From Mycobacterium sp. (GTDB lineage Bacteria > Actinomycetota > Actinomycetes > Mycobacteriales > Mycobacteriaceae), in NCBI GenBank assembly GCA_025963385.1, contig JAOPUT010000317.1, positions 1 through 43,677 on the forward strand: a stretch of 43,677 nt of DNA. Direction: 5' to 3'. This document shows, in pieces, positions 8,685-17,533 of the stretch. A model generated the notes under the pieces. The model saw only the letters and a program-made list of their open reading frames with translations, was not told the DNA's origin and searched no databases. The stretch's first letter is position 1, and each line of letters starts with the position of its first letter. Made by a program: the position numbers and the translations under genes.

Positions 8685-9822
8685 GACGAGAAGTCTGCCA
8701 GCCGAGGTTCCGTCTGCCGGACCCGCCGCATCGCCGTCGCACCCGACGGCAGGCAGGCCAGGCCGCGCCCGACTCGCGGTCCTCAACGGGTTGAGCAGTG
8801 TGATGCTGCGTCTTCTCCCGCACCTTCCCGACCCCGTCAAGCGGCTACTGCTCCGACGCCGCTCGGTGACGATCGACGGCAACACCCTCGACACCACGCT
8901 GCAGTTCATGCTCGCCGCGCAGCGGTCGGCGGGCGTCAACGGGCTGGTCGCCAGCAGTGACATCGCCGTGGCACGGTCTCAGCTCAGGAAGCTCGCGGCG
9001 ATGATCGACGCCGGTATCGCGGTCGGCGTCAGGGACACGTCGGTACCCGGTCCCGCAGGGGCCATCCCGGTTCGCCACTACTCTCCGGTCAACTGCCAGG
9101 GCAAGGAATCCCTGCTCGTCTTCTTCCACGGCGGTGGCTTCGGCGTGGGAGACCTCGACACTCACGACGACCTGTGCCGGTTGTTGTGTCGCGACGCCGG
9201 AGTGCACGTGCTGGCGGTCGACTACCGGCTCGCGCCGGAGCATCCCGCGCCCGCGGCCGTGGAGGACTGTTACGCGGTGTACCGCTGGGCCCTCGAACAC
9301 GCGACCGAGCTTGGCGCCGACCCGGCCCGCGTGGCCGTCGGGGGAGACAGCGCGGGGGGAAACCTGGCTGCGGTCGTCTCCCAGCTGGCGCGCAACGACG
9401 GCGTCCGCGTTCCCGCGCTGCAGCTGCTGCTCTACCCGGTCGTCGACTTCGCCGCCGAGACCAGGTCCAAGACGCTCTTCAGCGACGGGTACTTCCTCAC
9501 CAAGACGGACATCGACTGGTTCCGGAGCCTCTATCTCGCCGGGTCGCCGTTGGACACCAGCGACCCCAGGATCTCGCCCCTACTGGCGGACGATCTCTCC
9601 GGACTGCCGCCGGCGATGGTGCTGACCGGAGGCTTCGATCCCCTGCGCGACGAGGGCAACCAGTACGCCGAGGCACTCGCTGCCGCGGGTGTCGCCGTCG
9701 ACCACCGGCAGTTCGGACCGCTGATCCACGGGTTCGCCAACTTCTTCCCGCTGGGGGGTGCCTCCGCCGCGGCGATGGCAGAGGTCGTCTCGGCGTTGCG
9801 GGCGCACCTGAGCCGGGGCTGA
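8683..9822 (+). CDS. lipN: Hormone-sensitive-lipase-family esterase LipN
   Basis: The 379-residue alpha/beta hydrolase cleaves short-chain esters. The oxyanion-hole motif HGGGFGVGD, the nucleophile elbow GDSAGGN, the acidic residue in GGFDPLRDEG and the catalytic His in LIHGFANFF are all present. The N-terminal MTRSLP and the IDGNTLD segment match the LipN (Rv2970c) family. AAGGAGAAG precedes the ATG at 8683. The gene is divergent from the two reductases with no intergenic spacer. Confidence 0.93.
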   Translation: MTRSLPAEVPSAGPAASPSHPTAGRPGRARLAVLNGLSSVMLRLLPHLPDPVKRLLLRRRSVTIDGNTLDTTLQFMLAAQRSAGVNGLVASSDIAVARSQLRKLAAMIDAGIAVGVRDTSVPGPAGAIPVRHYSPVNCQGKESLLVFFHGGGFGVGDLDTHDDLCRLLCRDAGVHVLAVDYRLAPEHPAPAAVEDCYAVYRWALEHATELGADPARVAVGGDSAGGNLAAVVSQLARNDGVRVPALQLLLYPVVDFAAETRSKTLFSDGYFLTKTDIDWFRSLYLAGSPLDTSDPRISPLLADDLSGLPPAMVLTGGFDPLRDEGNQYAEALAAAGVAVDHRQFGPLIHGFANFFPLGGASAAAMAEVVSALRAHLSRG

Positions 9823-9844
9823 GTACGGCCGTTGGGGTCGCCGG

Positions 9845-9850
9845 TACCCT
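9845..9850 (+). promoter_or_regulatory. -10 element (TACCCT) for dsbA, probably leaderless
   Basis: TACCCT lies 6 nt before the GTG start of dsbA. No ribosome site intervenes. Confidence 0.55.
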
Positions 9851-9856
9851 AGTGCC

Positions 9857-10675
9857 GTGGCCACGAAACCCAAGAAGAACGCCAGCTACGACCTGAAGGC
9901 GGCGGACCGCAAGCGCAACGTGATGATTCAGGTCGGGCTTACCGCGATCGTGGTCATCTTCGCGGTGGTCCTGGTGGTCTACATCGTCACCTCCGGAAGC
10001 ACCAAGCCCGCTGGTGGCGAGGCGAAGTCGATCCGCGTGGCGACGAGCAACGTCATCACCAAGGAGGGCACCACCGAGCCGAAGGCCGTGGTGTCCCTGT
10101 ACGAGGACTTCCTCTGCCCCGTCTGCGGCAACTTCGAGCAGCAGTTCGGTCCCACCCTGAACAAGTTGATCGACAGCGGCGCGATCGCCACCGACTACTA
10201 CATGGTCGCGATCCTGGACCGGCCGTCGAACCAGAACTACTCGTCGCGGGCAGGCGCTGCGGCGTACTGCGTCGCAGACGAGGACACCACCCCGGACAAG
10301 GAAGTGTTCCGGCGCTTCCACGCCGCGATGTACGCCCAGCAGCCCAGCGAGACGGGGACGTCGTTCCCGACGAACCAGCAGCTGATCGAGACCGCCCGTC
10401 AGGCCGGGGTCGTCGGCAAGGTTCCCGAGTGCATCAACGGCGGTCGCAACCTGGACATGGTCAAGGGCCTGGCTGCCGCGACCAACGTGACCGGTACGCC
10501 GACCGTGCGGATCAACGGCGAGGACTACAAGTTCTCCACGCCGGACGCCCTGGTGGCCAAGATCAAGGGCATCGTCGGCGACGTTCCCGGCCTCGGCGCC
10601 GCGCCCGCGGCCCCCGCACCCACCCCGGCTGCACCGGCTCCCGCCCCGGCCCCGAACCCGACGCCCACGTCGTGA
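9857..10675 (+). CDS. DsbA-like disulfide oxidoreductase, membrane-anchored
   Basis: The 272-residue product has a short cytosolic N-terminus, a membrane anchor (about 24-46, VGLTAIVVIFAVVLVVYIV) and an extracytoplasmic thioredoxin/DsbA domain. The active site is FLCPVCGNF (CPVC) and the cis-proline loop is GTPTVRING. A proline/alanine-rich tail ends the protein, where cell-wall proteins often have a spacer. DsbA introduces disulfides into secreted proteins and passes electrons to a VKOR partner, which is the next gene. It corresponds to Rv2969c. The GTG at 9857 is placed directly after a -10 hexamer. The stop overlaps the VKOR gene as GTGA. Confidence 0.92.
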   Translation: MATKPKKNASYDLKAADRKRNVMIQVGLTAIVVIFAVVLVVYIVTSGSTKPAGGEAKSIRVATSNVITKEGTTEPKAVVSLYEDFLCPVCGNFEQQFGPTLNKLIDSGAIATDYYMVAILDRPSNQNYSSRAGAAAYCVADEDTTPDKEVFRRFHAAMYAQQPSETGTSFPTNQQLIETARQAGVVGKVPECINGGRNLDMVKGLAAATNVTGTPTVRINGEDYKFSTPDALVAKIKGIVGDVPGLGAAPAAPAPTPAAPAPAPAPNPTPTS

Positions 10676-11301
10676 CCGTCGCCGCCGAGGACGAGACCGC
10701 GTCGGCCAAGCAGGCCGGGCGGGTCTCCCTGGTGCGGGTGCGCACGCCCAGCGCGGTCTGGGTGCTCATCGCCGGTGCCGTCGGCCTCACTGCGGCCATC
10801 ACGCTGACGATCGAGAAGGTCAAGCTGCTGGAGAACCCGGCCTACGTCCCGTCGTGCAGCATCAACCCGGTGCTGTCGTGCGGGTCGGTGATGGTGACCC
10901 CGCAGGCCGCGGCGTTCGGCTTCCCCAACCCGTTGATCGGTATCGTGGCGTTCACGGTCGTCGTGGTGACCGGCGTGCTGTCCCTCGCCAAAGTGTCTCT
11001 GCCGCAGTGGTTCTGGGCGGGTCTGGCGGCCGGGACACTGCTCGGCGTGGTGTTCATCCACTGGCTGATCTACCAGAGCCTGTACGTCATCGGCGCCCTG
11101 TGCCCGTACTGCATGGTGGTGTGGGTGGTGACCATCCCGCTGCTGGTGGTGGTGTCGTCGATCGCACTTCGGCCACTGGCGGGCAACAGAATTGCCCGCT
11201 TCGTGTACCAGTGGCGCTGGTCGCTGGTCGCGCTGTGGTTCACCGCGTTGATCCTGATGATCCTGGCACGGTTCTGGACGTACTGGTCGACGCTGATCTA
11301 G
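10672..11301 (+). CDS. Vitamin K epoxide reductase (VKOR)-family membrane protein
   Basis: The 209-residue integral membrane protein reoxidises DsbA and hands electrons to menaquinone. About five hydrophobic segments are visible. The active-site CPYC occurs in GALCPYCMVVW, and the loop cysteines occur in SCSINPVLSCGSV. The GTG at 10672 overlaps the dsbA stop (GTGA), which supports an obligate pair, as with Rv2969c-Rv2968c. Frames further upstream are antisense-like to dsbA, so the start is well fixed. Confidence 0.93.
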   Translation: MTVAAEDETASAKQAGRVSLVRVRTPSAVWVLIAGAVGLTAAITLTIEKVKLLENPAYVPSCSINPVLSCGSVMVTPQAAAFGFPNPLIGIVAFTVVVVTGVLSLAKVSLPQWFWAGLAAGTLLGVVFIHWLIYQSLYVIGALCPYCMVVWVVTIPLLVVVSSIALRPLAGNRIARFVYQWRWSLVALWFTALILMILARFWTYWSTLI

Positions 11302-11324
11302 ACCGCACGGGGCCACGGGCGAGA

Positions 11325-11330
11325 TAGGGT
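11325..11330 (+). promoter_or_regulatory. -10 element (TAGGGT) for pyc, probably leaderless
   Basis: TAGGGT lies 5 nt before the GTG start of pyc, with no ribosome site between. Confidence 0.5.
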
Positions 11331-11335
11331 AGCGC

Positions 11336-14300
11336 GTGATTTCCAAACTGCTGGTGGCCAACCGGGGTGAGATTGCGATCCGGGCGTTTCGCGCCGCCTA
11401 TGAGATGAGCATCGCGACGGTGGCGGTGTACGCCTATGAGGACCGCAACTCGCCGCACCGGATGAAGGCCGACGAGTCGTATCAGATCGGTGAGCCCGGG
11501 CACCCGGTGCGTTCCTACCTGTCGATCGACGAGATCATCCGCGTGGCCAGGGACGCCGGCGCGGACGCGGTCTATCCGGGCTACGGTTTCCTGTCGGAGA
11601 ATCCGGAGTTGGCCGCTGCGTGCGCGGAGGCGGGCATCACCTTCGTCGGGCCCGGCGCCCACGTGCTGGAGCTGACCGGGAACAAGGCGCGCGCGATCGC
11701 TGCGGCGCGGGAGGCCGGTCTGCCCGTCCTGGCGTCCTCGGAGCCGTCGGCATCGGTGGACGATCTCGTCGCCGCGTCGGCTGACATGAGTTTCCCGCTG
11801 TTCGTCAAGGCGGTCTCGGGTGGTGGTGGCCGGGGCATGCGTCGCGTGACGGATCCCGCCGCGCTGGCCGAGGCGATCGAGGCGGCCAGCCGCGAGGCGG
11901 AGTCGGCGTTCGGCGATGCGAACGTGTACCTGGAGCAGGCGGTGCTCAATCCGCGTCACATCGAGGTGCAGATCCTCGCCGACGGCAAGGGCAACGTCAT
12001 CCATCTGTTCGAGCGCGACTGCAGTGTGCAGCGGCGTCATCAGAAGGTGATCGAGCTCGCGCCCGCGCCGAACCTGTCAGAGGAGTTGCGCGCCAAGATG
12101 TGTGGCGATGCGGTCGCGTTCGCGCGGCAGATCGGCTACACGTGTGCGGGCACCGTGGAGTTCCTGCTCGACGAGCGCGGTAACCACGTCTTCATCGAGA
12201 TGAACCCGCGGATCCAGGTCGAGCACACCGTCACCGAGGAGATCACGGACGTCGACCTGGTGGCCAGCCAACTGCGGATCGCCGCGGGGGAGACGCTGGC
12301 CGATCTGGGGTTGAGCCAGGACATGCTCACCACGCGCGGTTTTGCCATGCAGTGCCGCATCACCACCGAGGACCCGGCCAAGGGTTTCCGGCCGGACACC
12401 GGGCGGATCACCGGCTACCGGTCGCCCGGTGGGGCGGGCATCCGGCTCGACGGCGGCACCAACCTGGGTGCGGAGATCGGCGCGCACTTCGACTCGATGC
12501 TGGTGAAGCTGACGTGTCGCGGTCGCGACTTCTCGATCGCCGTGGCGCGGGCGCGTCGCGCGCTGGCGGAGTTCCGCATTCGCGGGGTGTCGACGAACAT
12601 TCCGTTCCTGCTGTCGGTGGTCGACGACCCGGACTTCAAGGCGGGCCGGGTCACGACGTCGTTCATCGATGACCGCCCGCAGCTGCTGACCTCGCACGCC
12701 TCGGCCGACCGCGGGACGAAGATCATCAACTACCTCGCCGAGGTCACCGTGAACTCGCCGTATCGGGACCTGCCGCGGGTGTACCCGCAGGACAAGTTGC
12801 CCGACATCGACCTGGACGCCACGCCGCCGCCGGGGAGCAGGCAGCGGTTGATCGAGTTGGGCCCGCAGGGTTTCGCGGCGTGGCTGCGCGATTCCCCTGC
12901 CGTGGGGGTCACCGACACCACGTTCCGCGACGCCCATCAGTCGCTGCTGGCGACGCGGGTGCGGACCTCGGGCCTGATCGCGATCGCGCCGTACATCGCC
13001 AGGATGACTCCGGAGTTGCTGTCGCTGGAGTGCTGGGGTGGGGCGACTTACGATGTGGCGCTTCGGTTCTTGAAGGAAGACCCGTGGGAGCGGCTGGCGG
13101 CGCTGCGGGAGGCGGTGCCGAACGTCTGTCTGCAGATGCTGCTGCGGGGCCGCAACACCGTGGGTTACACCCCGTATCCGGAGACGGTGACCGACGCGTT
13201 CGTCACCGAGGCCGCGGCCACCGGTATCGACGTCTTCCGAATCTTCGATGCACTCAACAACGTCGAGTCGATGCGACCGGCGATCGACGCGGTCCGCGAA
13301 ACCGGTTCGGCGGTCGCCGAAGTCGCGATGAGTTACACCGGTGATCTGTCCGATCCCGGCGAGACGCTCTACACGCTGGACTACTACCTCAAGCTGGCCG
13401 AGCAGATCGTCGATGCGGGCGCGCACGTGCTGGCCATCAAGGACATGGCGGGCCTGCTGCGGGCGCCGGCGGCGACCACGTTGGTCACGGCGCTGCGCAG
13501 TCGGTTCGACCTGCCGGTGCACGTGCACACCCATGACACTCCTGGTGGCCAGTTGGCCACCTACACCGCGGCGTGGCAGGCGGGCGCCAGCGCGGTCGAC
13601 GGGGCGGCGGCACCGCTGGCGGGCGCGACGAGTCAGCCGTCGCTGTCCTCGATCGTCGCGGCGGCGGCGCACACCCGGTATGACACCGGGTTGTCGCTGC
13701 GGGCGGTGTGTGACCTGGAGCCGTACTGGGAGGCGTTGCGAAAGGTGTACGCGCCCTTCGATGTTGCAGCGTCTGGTGTCATTTCCCCGACGGGGCGGGT
13801 GTACAGCCACGAGATTCCCGGCGGTCAGCTGTCCAATCTGCGCCAGCAGGCGATCGCGCTGGGGCTGGGCAACCGGTTCGAGGACGTCGAGAACGCCTAC
13901 GCCGGTGCGGACCGGGTGCTGGGCCATCTGGTGAAGGTCACGCCGTCGAGCAAGGTGGTGGGTGATCTCGCGCTGGCGCTCGTCGGGGCGGGGATCACGG
14001 CCGACGAGTTCGCCGCGGACCCGGCGCGGTTCGACATTCCCGATTCGGTGATCGGGTTCCTGCGCGGTGAGCTCGGCGACCCGCCAGGAGGATGGCCGGA
14101 ACCGTTGCGCACCAAGGCTCTGGCGGGCCGCCCGCCGGCCAAGCCGACCACCGAGCTCAGCGCCGAGGACGAGGCTCTGCTGGCCGAGCCGGGTGTCGAA
14201 CGGCAGCGGACGCTCAACCGGCTGCTGTTCCCTGGTCCCACGAAGGAGTTCGAGGCGCATCGCGAGGTCTACGGTGACACCTCGCGCCTGTCGGCCAACC

Positions 14301-14815
14301 AGTTCTGGTACGGGCTGCGCCACGGTGACGAACACCGCATCCAGATCGACCGCGGCGTGCAGCTCATCATCGGGCTCGAGGCGATCTCCGAGGCCGACGA
14401 GCGCGGCTTGCGCACGGTGATGTGCATCCTCAACGGCCAGCTGCGTCCGGTGGTGGTCCGCGACGAGAGCATCGCCGACACCGTGCCCGCGGCCGAGAAG
14501 GCGGACCGCACCAACGCCGATCACGTCGCTGCGCCGTTCGCCGGGGTGGTCACCGTCGGCGTGGTTGCCGGCGAGGCGGTCAGCGCGGGGCAGACCATCG
14601 CCACCATCGAGGCCATGAAGATGGAGGCTGCGATCACCGCCCCCAAGGACGGCACCGTCGAACGCGTTGCCGTCGCCGCCACGGCACAGGTGGAGGGGGG
14701 CGACCTCCTCGCGGTGATCCGTTCAGCGGGTAAGAGCGAAGCGACCGGGGAATCGGATCGGCGGGCAGTCCACGCAAGCGCGGCTCCAGCGGAGCGAACG
14801 GGGGATCGAACCTGA
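11336..14815 (+). CDS. pyc: Pyruvate carboxylase
   Basis: The 1159-residue biotin enzyme carboxylates pyruvate to oxaloacetate (anaplerosis). The biotin carboxylase domain (about 1-450) has VSGGGGRGM and [14 protein letters not shown]. The carboxyltransferase domain (about 520-800) starts [14 protein letters not shown], with the metal-site HVHTHDT. The biotinyl domain has EAMKMEA with biotin-carrying Lys1095. About 30 residues follow the normal end (LLAVI): the tail [16 protein letters not shown] onward is encoded by GAGCGAAGCGAC-type repeat DNA and is probably non-functional. The GTG at 11336 follows a -10 hexamer. Confidence 0.96.
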   Translation: MISKLLVANRGEIAIRAFRAAYEMSIATVAVYAYEDRNSPHRMKADESYQIGEPGHPVRSYLSIDEIIRVARDAGADAVYPGYGFLSENPELAAACAEAGITFVGPGAHVLELTGNKARAIAAAREAGLPVLASSEPSASVDDLVAASADMSFPLFVKAVSGGGGRGMRRVTDPAALAEAIEAASREAESAFGDANVYLEQAVLNPRHIEVQILADGKGNVIHLFERDCSVQRRHQKVIELAPAPNLSEELRAKMCGDAVAFARQIGYTCAGTVEFLLDERGNHVFIEMNPRIQVEHTVTEEITDVDLVASQLRIAAGETLADLGLSQDMLTTRGFAMQCRITTEDPAKGFRPDTGRITGYRSPGGAGIRLDGGTNLGAEIGAHFDSMLVKLTCRGRDFSIAVARARRALAEFRIRGVSTNIPFLLSVVDDPDFKAGRVTTSFIDDRPQLLTSHASADRGTKIINYLAEVTVNSPYRDLPRVYPQDKLPDIDLDATPPPGSRQRLIELGPQGFAAWLRDSPAVGVTDTTFRDAHQSLLATRVRTSGLIAIAPYIARMTPELLSLECWGGATYDVALRFLKEDPWERLAALREAVPNVCLQMLLRGRNTVGYTPYPETVTDAFVTEAAATGIDVFRIFDALNNVESMRPAIDAVRETGSAVAEVAMSYTGDLSDPGETLYTLDYYLKLAEQIVDAGAHVLAIKDMAGLLRAPAATTLVTALRSRFDLPVHVHTHDTPGGQLATYTAAWQAGASAVDGAAAPLAGATSQPSLSSIVAAAAHTRYDTGLSLRAVCDLEPYWEALRKVYAPFDVAASGVISPTGRVYSHEIPGGQLSNLRQQAIALGLGNRFEDVENAYAGADRVLGHLVKVTPSSKVVGDLALALVGAGITADEFAADPARFDIPDSVIGFLRGELGDPPGGWPEPLRTKALAGRPPAKPTTELSAEDEALLAEPGVERQRTLNRLLFPGPTKEFEAHREVYGDTSRLSANQFWYGLRHGDEHRIQIDRGVQLIIGLEAISEADERGLRTVMCILNGQLRPVVVRDESIADTVPAAEKADRTNADHVAAPFAGVVTVGVVAGEAVSAGQTIATIEAMKMEAAITAPKDGTVERVAVAATAQVEGGDLLAVIRSAGKSEATGESDRRAVHASAAPAERTGDRT
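14734..14808 (+). repeat. GAGCGAAGCGAC-type repeats at the pyc/rsmD junction
   Basis: GAGCGAAGCGACCGGGGAAT (14734-14753) and GGAGCGAACGGGGGATCG (14791-14808) resemble the unit duplicated before recG (GAGCGAAGCGACGGGAAGA). Here they encode the extra C-terminus of pyc and supply the ribosome site of rsmD. Confidence 0.5.
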
Positions 14816-15378
14816 CCCGGATCGTCGGCGGTGAGTTCGGCGGTCGTCGGATCACGGTGCCGCAGGGGCGGTCTGGGCGGGGTACCCGTCCGACGACGGA
14901 CCGCGTGCGCGAGTCGCTGTTCAACGTGTTGACGGCACGCCTCGACTTCACCGACGCCGTGGTGCTCGACCTGTACGCCGGATCGGGCGCCCTTGGGCTG
15001 GAGGCGCTTTCGCGTGGCGCCCGCTCGGCGACGTTCGTGGAGGCCGACCGGCGCGCGGCGGCCGTCATCGCCGACAACGCGGCCGCTCTCGGTGCCAGGG
15101 GTGCCGTGGTGCGGTGCGCCAGCGTCTCGTCGGTGCTCGCCGCCGGCGCCGACCGTCGGGCCGATCTCGTGTTCGCCGATCCGCCGTACGAGGTTCCGTC
15201 GGCCGACGTGGAGGCGGTGCTGTCCGCGTTGGCCGATCACGGCTGGCTGGCCCCAGGCGCGCTGGTCGTGGTCGAGCGGTCGGCGTCGAGCCCGTCGTTG
15301 GTGTGGCCGCACGGGTGGGCGGTCGGCAAGGAGCGCCGCTATGGGGACACGCGCCTCGAGTTCGGCTCCATCGCGTAG
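14812..15378 (+). CDS. rsmD: 16S rRNA (guanine966-N2)-methyltransferase RsmD
   Basis: The 188-residue SAM-dependent enzyme methylates G966 of 16S rRNA. Motif I is [18 protein letters not shown] and the catalytic NPPY-type motif is FADPPYEVP. The conserved N-terminus [13 protein letters not shown] lies upstream of the first standard start (GTG 14857), and a stop at 14731 leaves no ATG, GTG or TTG before it. The only start giving a full protein is CTG 14812, which overlaps the pyc stop as CTGA and follows GGGGGA (14800-14805). If GTG 14857 is used instead, the protein loses 15 conserved residues. Confidence 0.85.
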   Translation: MTRIVGGEFGGRRITVPQGRSGRGTRPTTDRVRESLFNVLTARLDFTDAVVLDLYAGSGALGLEALSRGARSATFVEADRRAAAVIADNAAALGARGAVVRCASVSSVLAAGADRRADLVFADPPYEVPSADVEAVLSALADHGWLAPGALVVVERSASSPSLVWPHGWAVGKERRYGDTRLEFGSIA

Positions 15379-15381
15379 CGT
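15376..15381 (+). promoter_or_regulatory. -10 element (TAGCGT) for coaD, overlapping the rsmD stop
   Basis: TAGCGT begins with the TAG stop of rsmD and ends 8 nt before the coaD ATG. No ribosome site lies between, consistent with a leaderless coaD mRNA. Confidence 0.4.
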
Positions 15382-15389
15382 CGTCGGAC

Positions 15390-15869
15390 ATGAGTGGCGC
15401 CGTATGCCCAGGCTCGTTCGACCCCGTCACGCTCGGCCACGTCGACGTGTTCGAGCGGACGGCCGCCCAGTTCGACGAGGTCGTCGTGGCGGTCCTGGTG
15501 AATCCCAACAAGTCGGGCATGTTCACCGCCGACGAGCGCATCGAGTTGATCAGGGAGTCCACCAGGCATCTGCCGAACCTCCGGGTGGAGAGAGGCAGCG
15601 GCCTGGTCGTCGACTTCGTCACCTCACGCGGACTGACGGCGATCGTGAAGGGCCTGCGCACGGGTACCGACTTCGAGTACGAGCTGCAGATGGCGCAGAT
15701 GAACAGGCACGTCGCGGGCGTCGACACCTTCTTCGTGGCGACGAATCCGCAGTACGCCTTCGTCTCGTCGTCCCTCGCCAAGGAGGTGGCATCGCTCGGC
15801 GGCGACGTCTCGGAGTTGCTGCCAGAGCCGGTCAACGTCGCGTTGCGGGCCAAGCTCGCCGCACGCTGA
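15390..15869 (+). CDS. coaD: Phosphopantetheine adenylyltransferase
   Basis: The 159-residue enzyme joins AMP from ATP to 4'-phosphopantetheine, the penultimate step of coenzyme A synthesis. The nucleotidyltransferase signature is [18 protein letters not shown] with the HxGH-type [20 protein letters not shown] and the C-terminal [17 protein letters not shown] (ISSS/T-type ATP loop) are also present. The length is normal. It is followed by a 230-bp intergenic region, then sepIVA. In M. tuberculosis the PDIM locus lies at this junction. Confidence 0.97.
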   Translation: MSGAVCPGSFDPVTLGHVDVFERTAAQFDEVVVAVLVNPNKSGMFTADERIELIRESTRHLPNLRVERGSGLVVDFVTSRGLTAIVKGLRTGTDFEYELQMAQMNRHVAGVDTFFVATNPQYAFVSSSLAKEVASLGGDVSELLPEPVNVALRAKLAAR

Positions 15870-16099
15870 CGGCGCAGGCACCGGGCCTGGTTCCCTCTCG
15901 AGAACCCTCGCCCAACGTGCGCTGGTGGCGGGAAACCCGCTGGCATCCCGCCGTGGCCGCACGTTGGGCGACGGCCGGTTGAGATCCCGCTGAGGGTGGC
16001 CGTCGATGCGAAAACCGCGAATCACCGGCGTGGCGTGCGGAGTCACACGAGTAACACCAGGCACAATAGCCACAACGACTAAGCCTGGAGGTTTCTTCC
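15870..16099. other. Intergenic region coaD-sepIVA
   Basis: This 230-bp gap carries a nested inverted repeat (15909-15970), a possible -10 CACAAT (16062-16067) and the sepIVA ribosome site. I see no gene. In M. tuberculosis the equivalent position holds the PDIM/PGL locus (Rv2928-Rv2962c region). Confidence 0.6.
15909..15970. terminator. Long nested inverted repeat after coaD
   Basis: CGCCCAACGTGCG (15909-15921) pairs perfectly with CGCACGTTGGGCG (15958-15970). Inside, GGCGGG (15927-15932) can pair with CCCGCC (15947-15952), or GCGGG-AAA-CCCGC can form a small hairpin. There is no U-tract. It may be a terminator or a repeated palindrome. Confidence 0.55.
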
Positions 16100-16837
16100 G
16101 TGTACCGAGTATTTGAGGCGCTCGATGAGCTCGGCGCGATCGTCGAAGAGGCCCGCGGTGTGCCGATGACGGCCGGCTGCATGGTCCCCCGCGGCGACGT
16201 GCTCGAATTGCTGGACGACATCAAGGACGCCATCCCAGGCGAACTCGACGACGCGCAGGACGTGCTTGACGCGCGTGATGGAATGCTGAGGGAGGCAAAG
16301 GAACACGCCGACAGCATGGTCGCGTCGGCGACCGCCGAGGCCGATTCGCTGCTCAACCACTCCCGCAGTGAGGCAGACCGGATCCTCGCCGATGCGAAGG
16401 GGCAGGCCGACCGCATGGTCGCCGAGGCTCGGCAGCACAGCGAGCGGATGGTCGGCGAGGCCCGTGAAGAGGCCAACCGCGTGTCGACCATCGCCAAGCG
16501 CGAGTACGAGGCCAGCACCGGGCGCGCCAAGGCCGAGGCCGATCGCCTGATCGAGAACGGCAACATCTCCTATGAGAAGGCCGTCCAGGAAGGCATCAAG
16601 GAGCAGCAGCGCCTGGTGGCGCAGACCGAGATCGTGCAGACCGCCACCGCCGAGGCCACCCGACTGATCGACACCGCTCACGCCGAGGCCGATCGGCTGC
16701 GCGGCGAGTGCGACATCTACGTCGACAGCAAGCTGGCCGAGTTCGAGGACTACCTCAACGGCACGCTGCGCTCGGTCGGCCGCGGACGTCACCAGCTGCG
16801 GACCGCCGCAGGTACGCACGACTACGCGCAACGCTGA
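16100..16837 (+). CDS. sepIVA: Septation protein SepIVA (DivIVA-domain)
   Basis: The 245-residue protein has a DivIVA-like N-terminus (YRVFEALDELGAIVEEARG) and a long coiled coil of Ala/Glu/Arg-rich heptads (about 55-225, with repeated EAD and EAR motifs such as AEADRLI). SepIVA (Rv2927c) is a mycobacterial protein involved in septation and early cell-wall synthesis. The GTG at 16100 follows GGAGG (16087-16091). It is separated from coaD by a hairpin, so it is probably transcribed independently. The C-terminal tail is basic (RGRHQLR). Confidence 0.9.
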   Translation: MYRVFEALDELGAIVEEARGVPMTAGCMVPRGDVLELLDDIKDAIPGELDDAQDVLDARDGMLREAKEHADSMVASATAEADSLLNHSRSEADRILADAKGQADRMVAEARQHSERMVGEAREEANRVSTIAKREYEASTGRAKAEADRLIENGNISYEKAVQEGIKEQQRLVAQTEIVQTATAEATRLIDTAHAEADRLRGECDIYVDSKLAEFEDYLNGTLRSVGRGRHQLRTAAGTHDYAQR

Positions 16838-16885
16838 GGCGGCCGTTGCGGCATGACGGATTGGGGCCGGATCCAACCACGGTCG

Positions 16886-16891
16886 TAGGAT
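16886..16891 (+). promoter_or_regulatory. -10 element (TAGGAT) for the DUF177 gene, probably leaderless
   Basis: TAGGAT lies 6 nt before the ATG at 16898; no ribosome site intervenes. Confidence 0.55.
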
Positions 16892-16897
16892 CAACAG

Positions 16898-17533
16898 ATG
16901 GCCGCAAAGTCGAATCATGCTGCTCGTGGTCGGGCCAGGAGCGGTCCTCGATCGCCCTTCGTGCTCGACGTTTCCCGACTAGGTCGGCGTCCCGGTTCGA
17001 TGGTCACCGTCGAGGAGACCGTGCCCGCGCCCTTCCGCATCGGGGTCGAGACCATCGCCATCCCCGAGGGTGCGCCCGTCGAACTCGACCTGCGCCTCGA
17101 GTCGGTGTCCGAGGGAGTGTTGGTCAGCGGGACCGTGTCGGCGCCGACCGAAGGTGAGTGCGCTCGCTGTCTGAATCCCGTCGAGGGCGACGTCGAGATC
17201 ACCCTCACCGAGTTGTACGCCTACCCGGACAGCACCACGGAGGCGACGACCGAGGAGGAGGAGATCGGCCGCGTCATCCCCGATTCGTCCGGTGACACCA
17301 TCGACCTCGGGCAGCCGATCATCGACGCCGTCGGGATGGAGTTGCCCTTCTCGCCGCTGTGCCGCGAGGACTGCCCCGGCCTCTGCCCGGAATGCGGTGT
17401 GCCACTTGCCGACTTCGAGGATGATCCAGAGCCGCACAGCCACGACGTCATCGACCCGAGGTGGGCCAAGCTGGCCGCCATGAAGCCGGTCGAGGAGGGA
17501 ACGCCGGACCAGTCGGCGGGAGGTCGCGAGTGA
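16898..17533 (+). CDS. DUF177/YceD-family protein (Rv2926c-like)
   Basis: The 211-residue protein resembles YceD, needed for normal 23S rRNA accumulation in several bacteria. It has ECARCLNPVEGDVEI (CxxC) and a cysteine cluster CREDCPGLCPECG, which together suggest zinc binding. An acidic stretch (EATTEEEEIG) lies between. In many bacteria it precedes rpmF, but here rnc follows directly by a GTGA overlap, linking it to rRNA processing. The start is fixed by the -10 hexamer 6 nt upstream. Confidence 0.85.
   Translation: MAAKSNHAARGRARSGPRSPFVLDVSRLGRRPGSMVTVEETVPAPFRIGVETIAIPEGAPVELDLRLESVSEGVLVSGTVSAPTEGECARCLNPVEGDVEITLTELYAYPDSTTEATTEEEEIGRVIPDSSGDTIDLGQPIIDAVGMELPFSPLCREDCPGLCPECGVPLADFEDDPEPHSHDVIDPRWAKLAAMKPVEEGTPDQSAGGRE

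Noticed and set aside
12077..14524. Very long open frame antisense to pyc (815 codons)
   Set aside because: It is a shadow frame produced by GC-rich codon bias. Its translation is Arg/Asp/His/Gln-rich with no domain, while the plus strand encodes a full pyruvate carboxylase.
14857..14859. GTG 14857 as the start of rsmD
   Set aside because: It removes the conserved [11 protein letters not shown] segment and has no ribosome site at good spacing.
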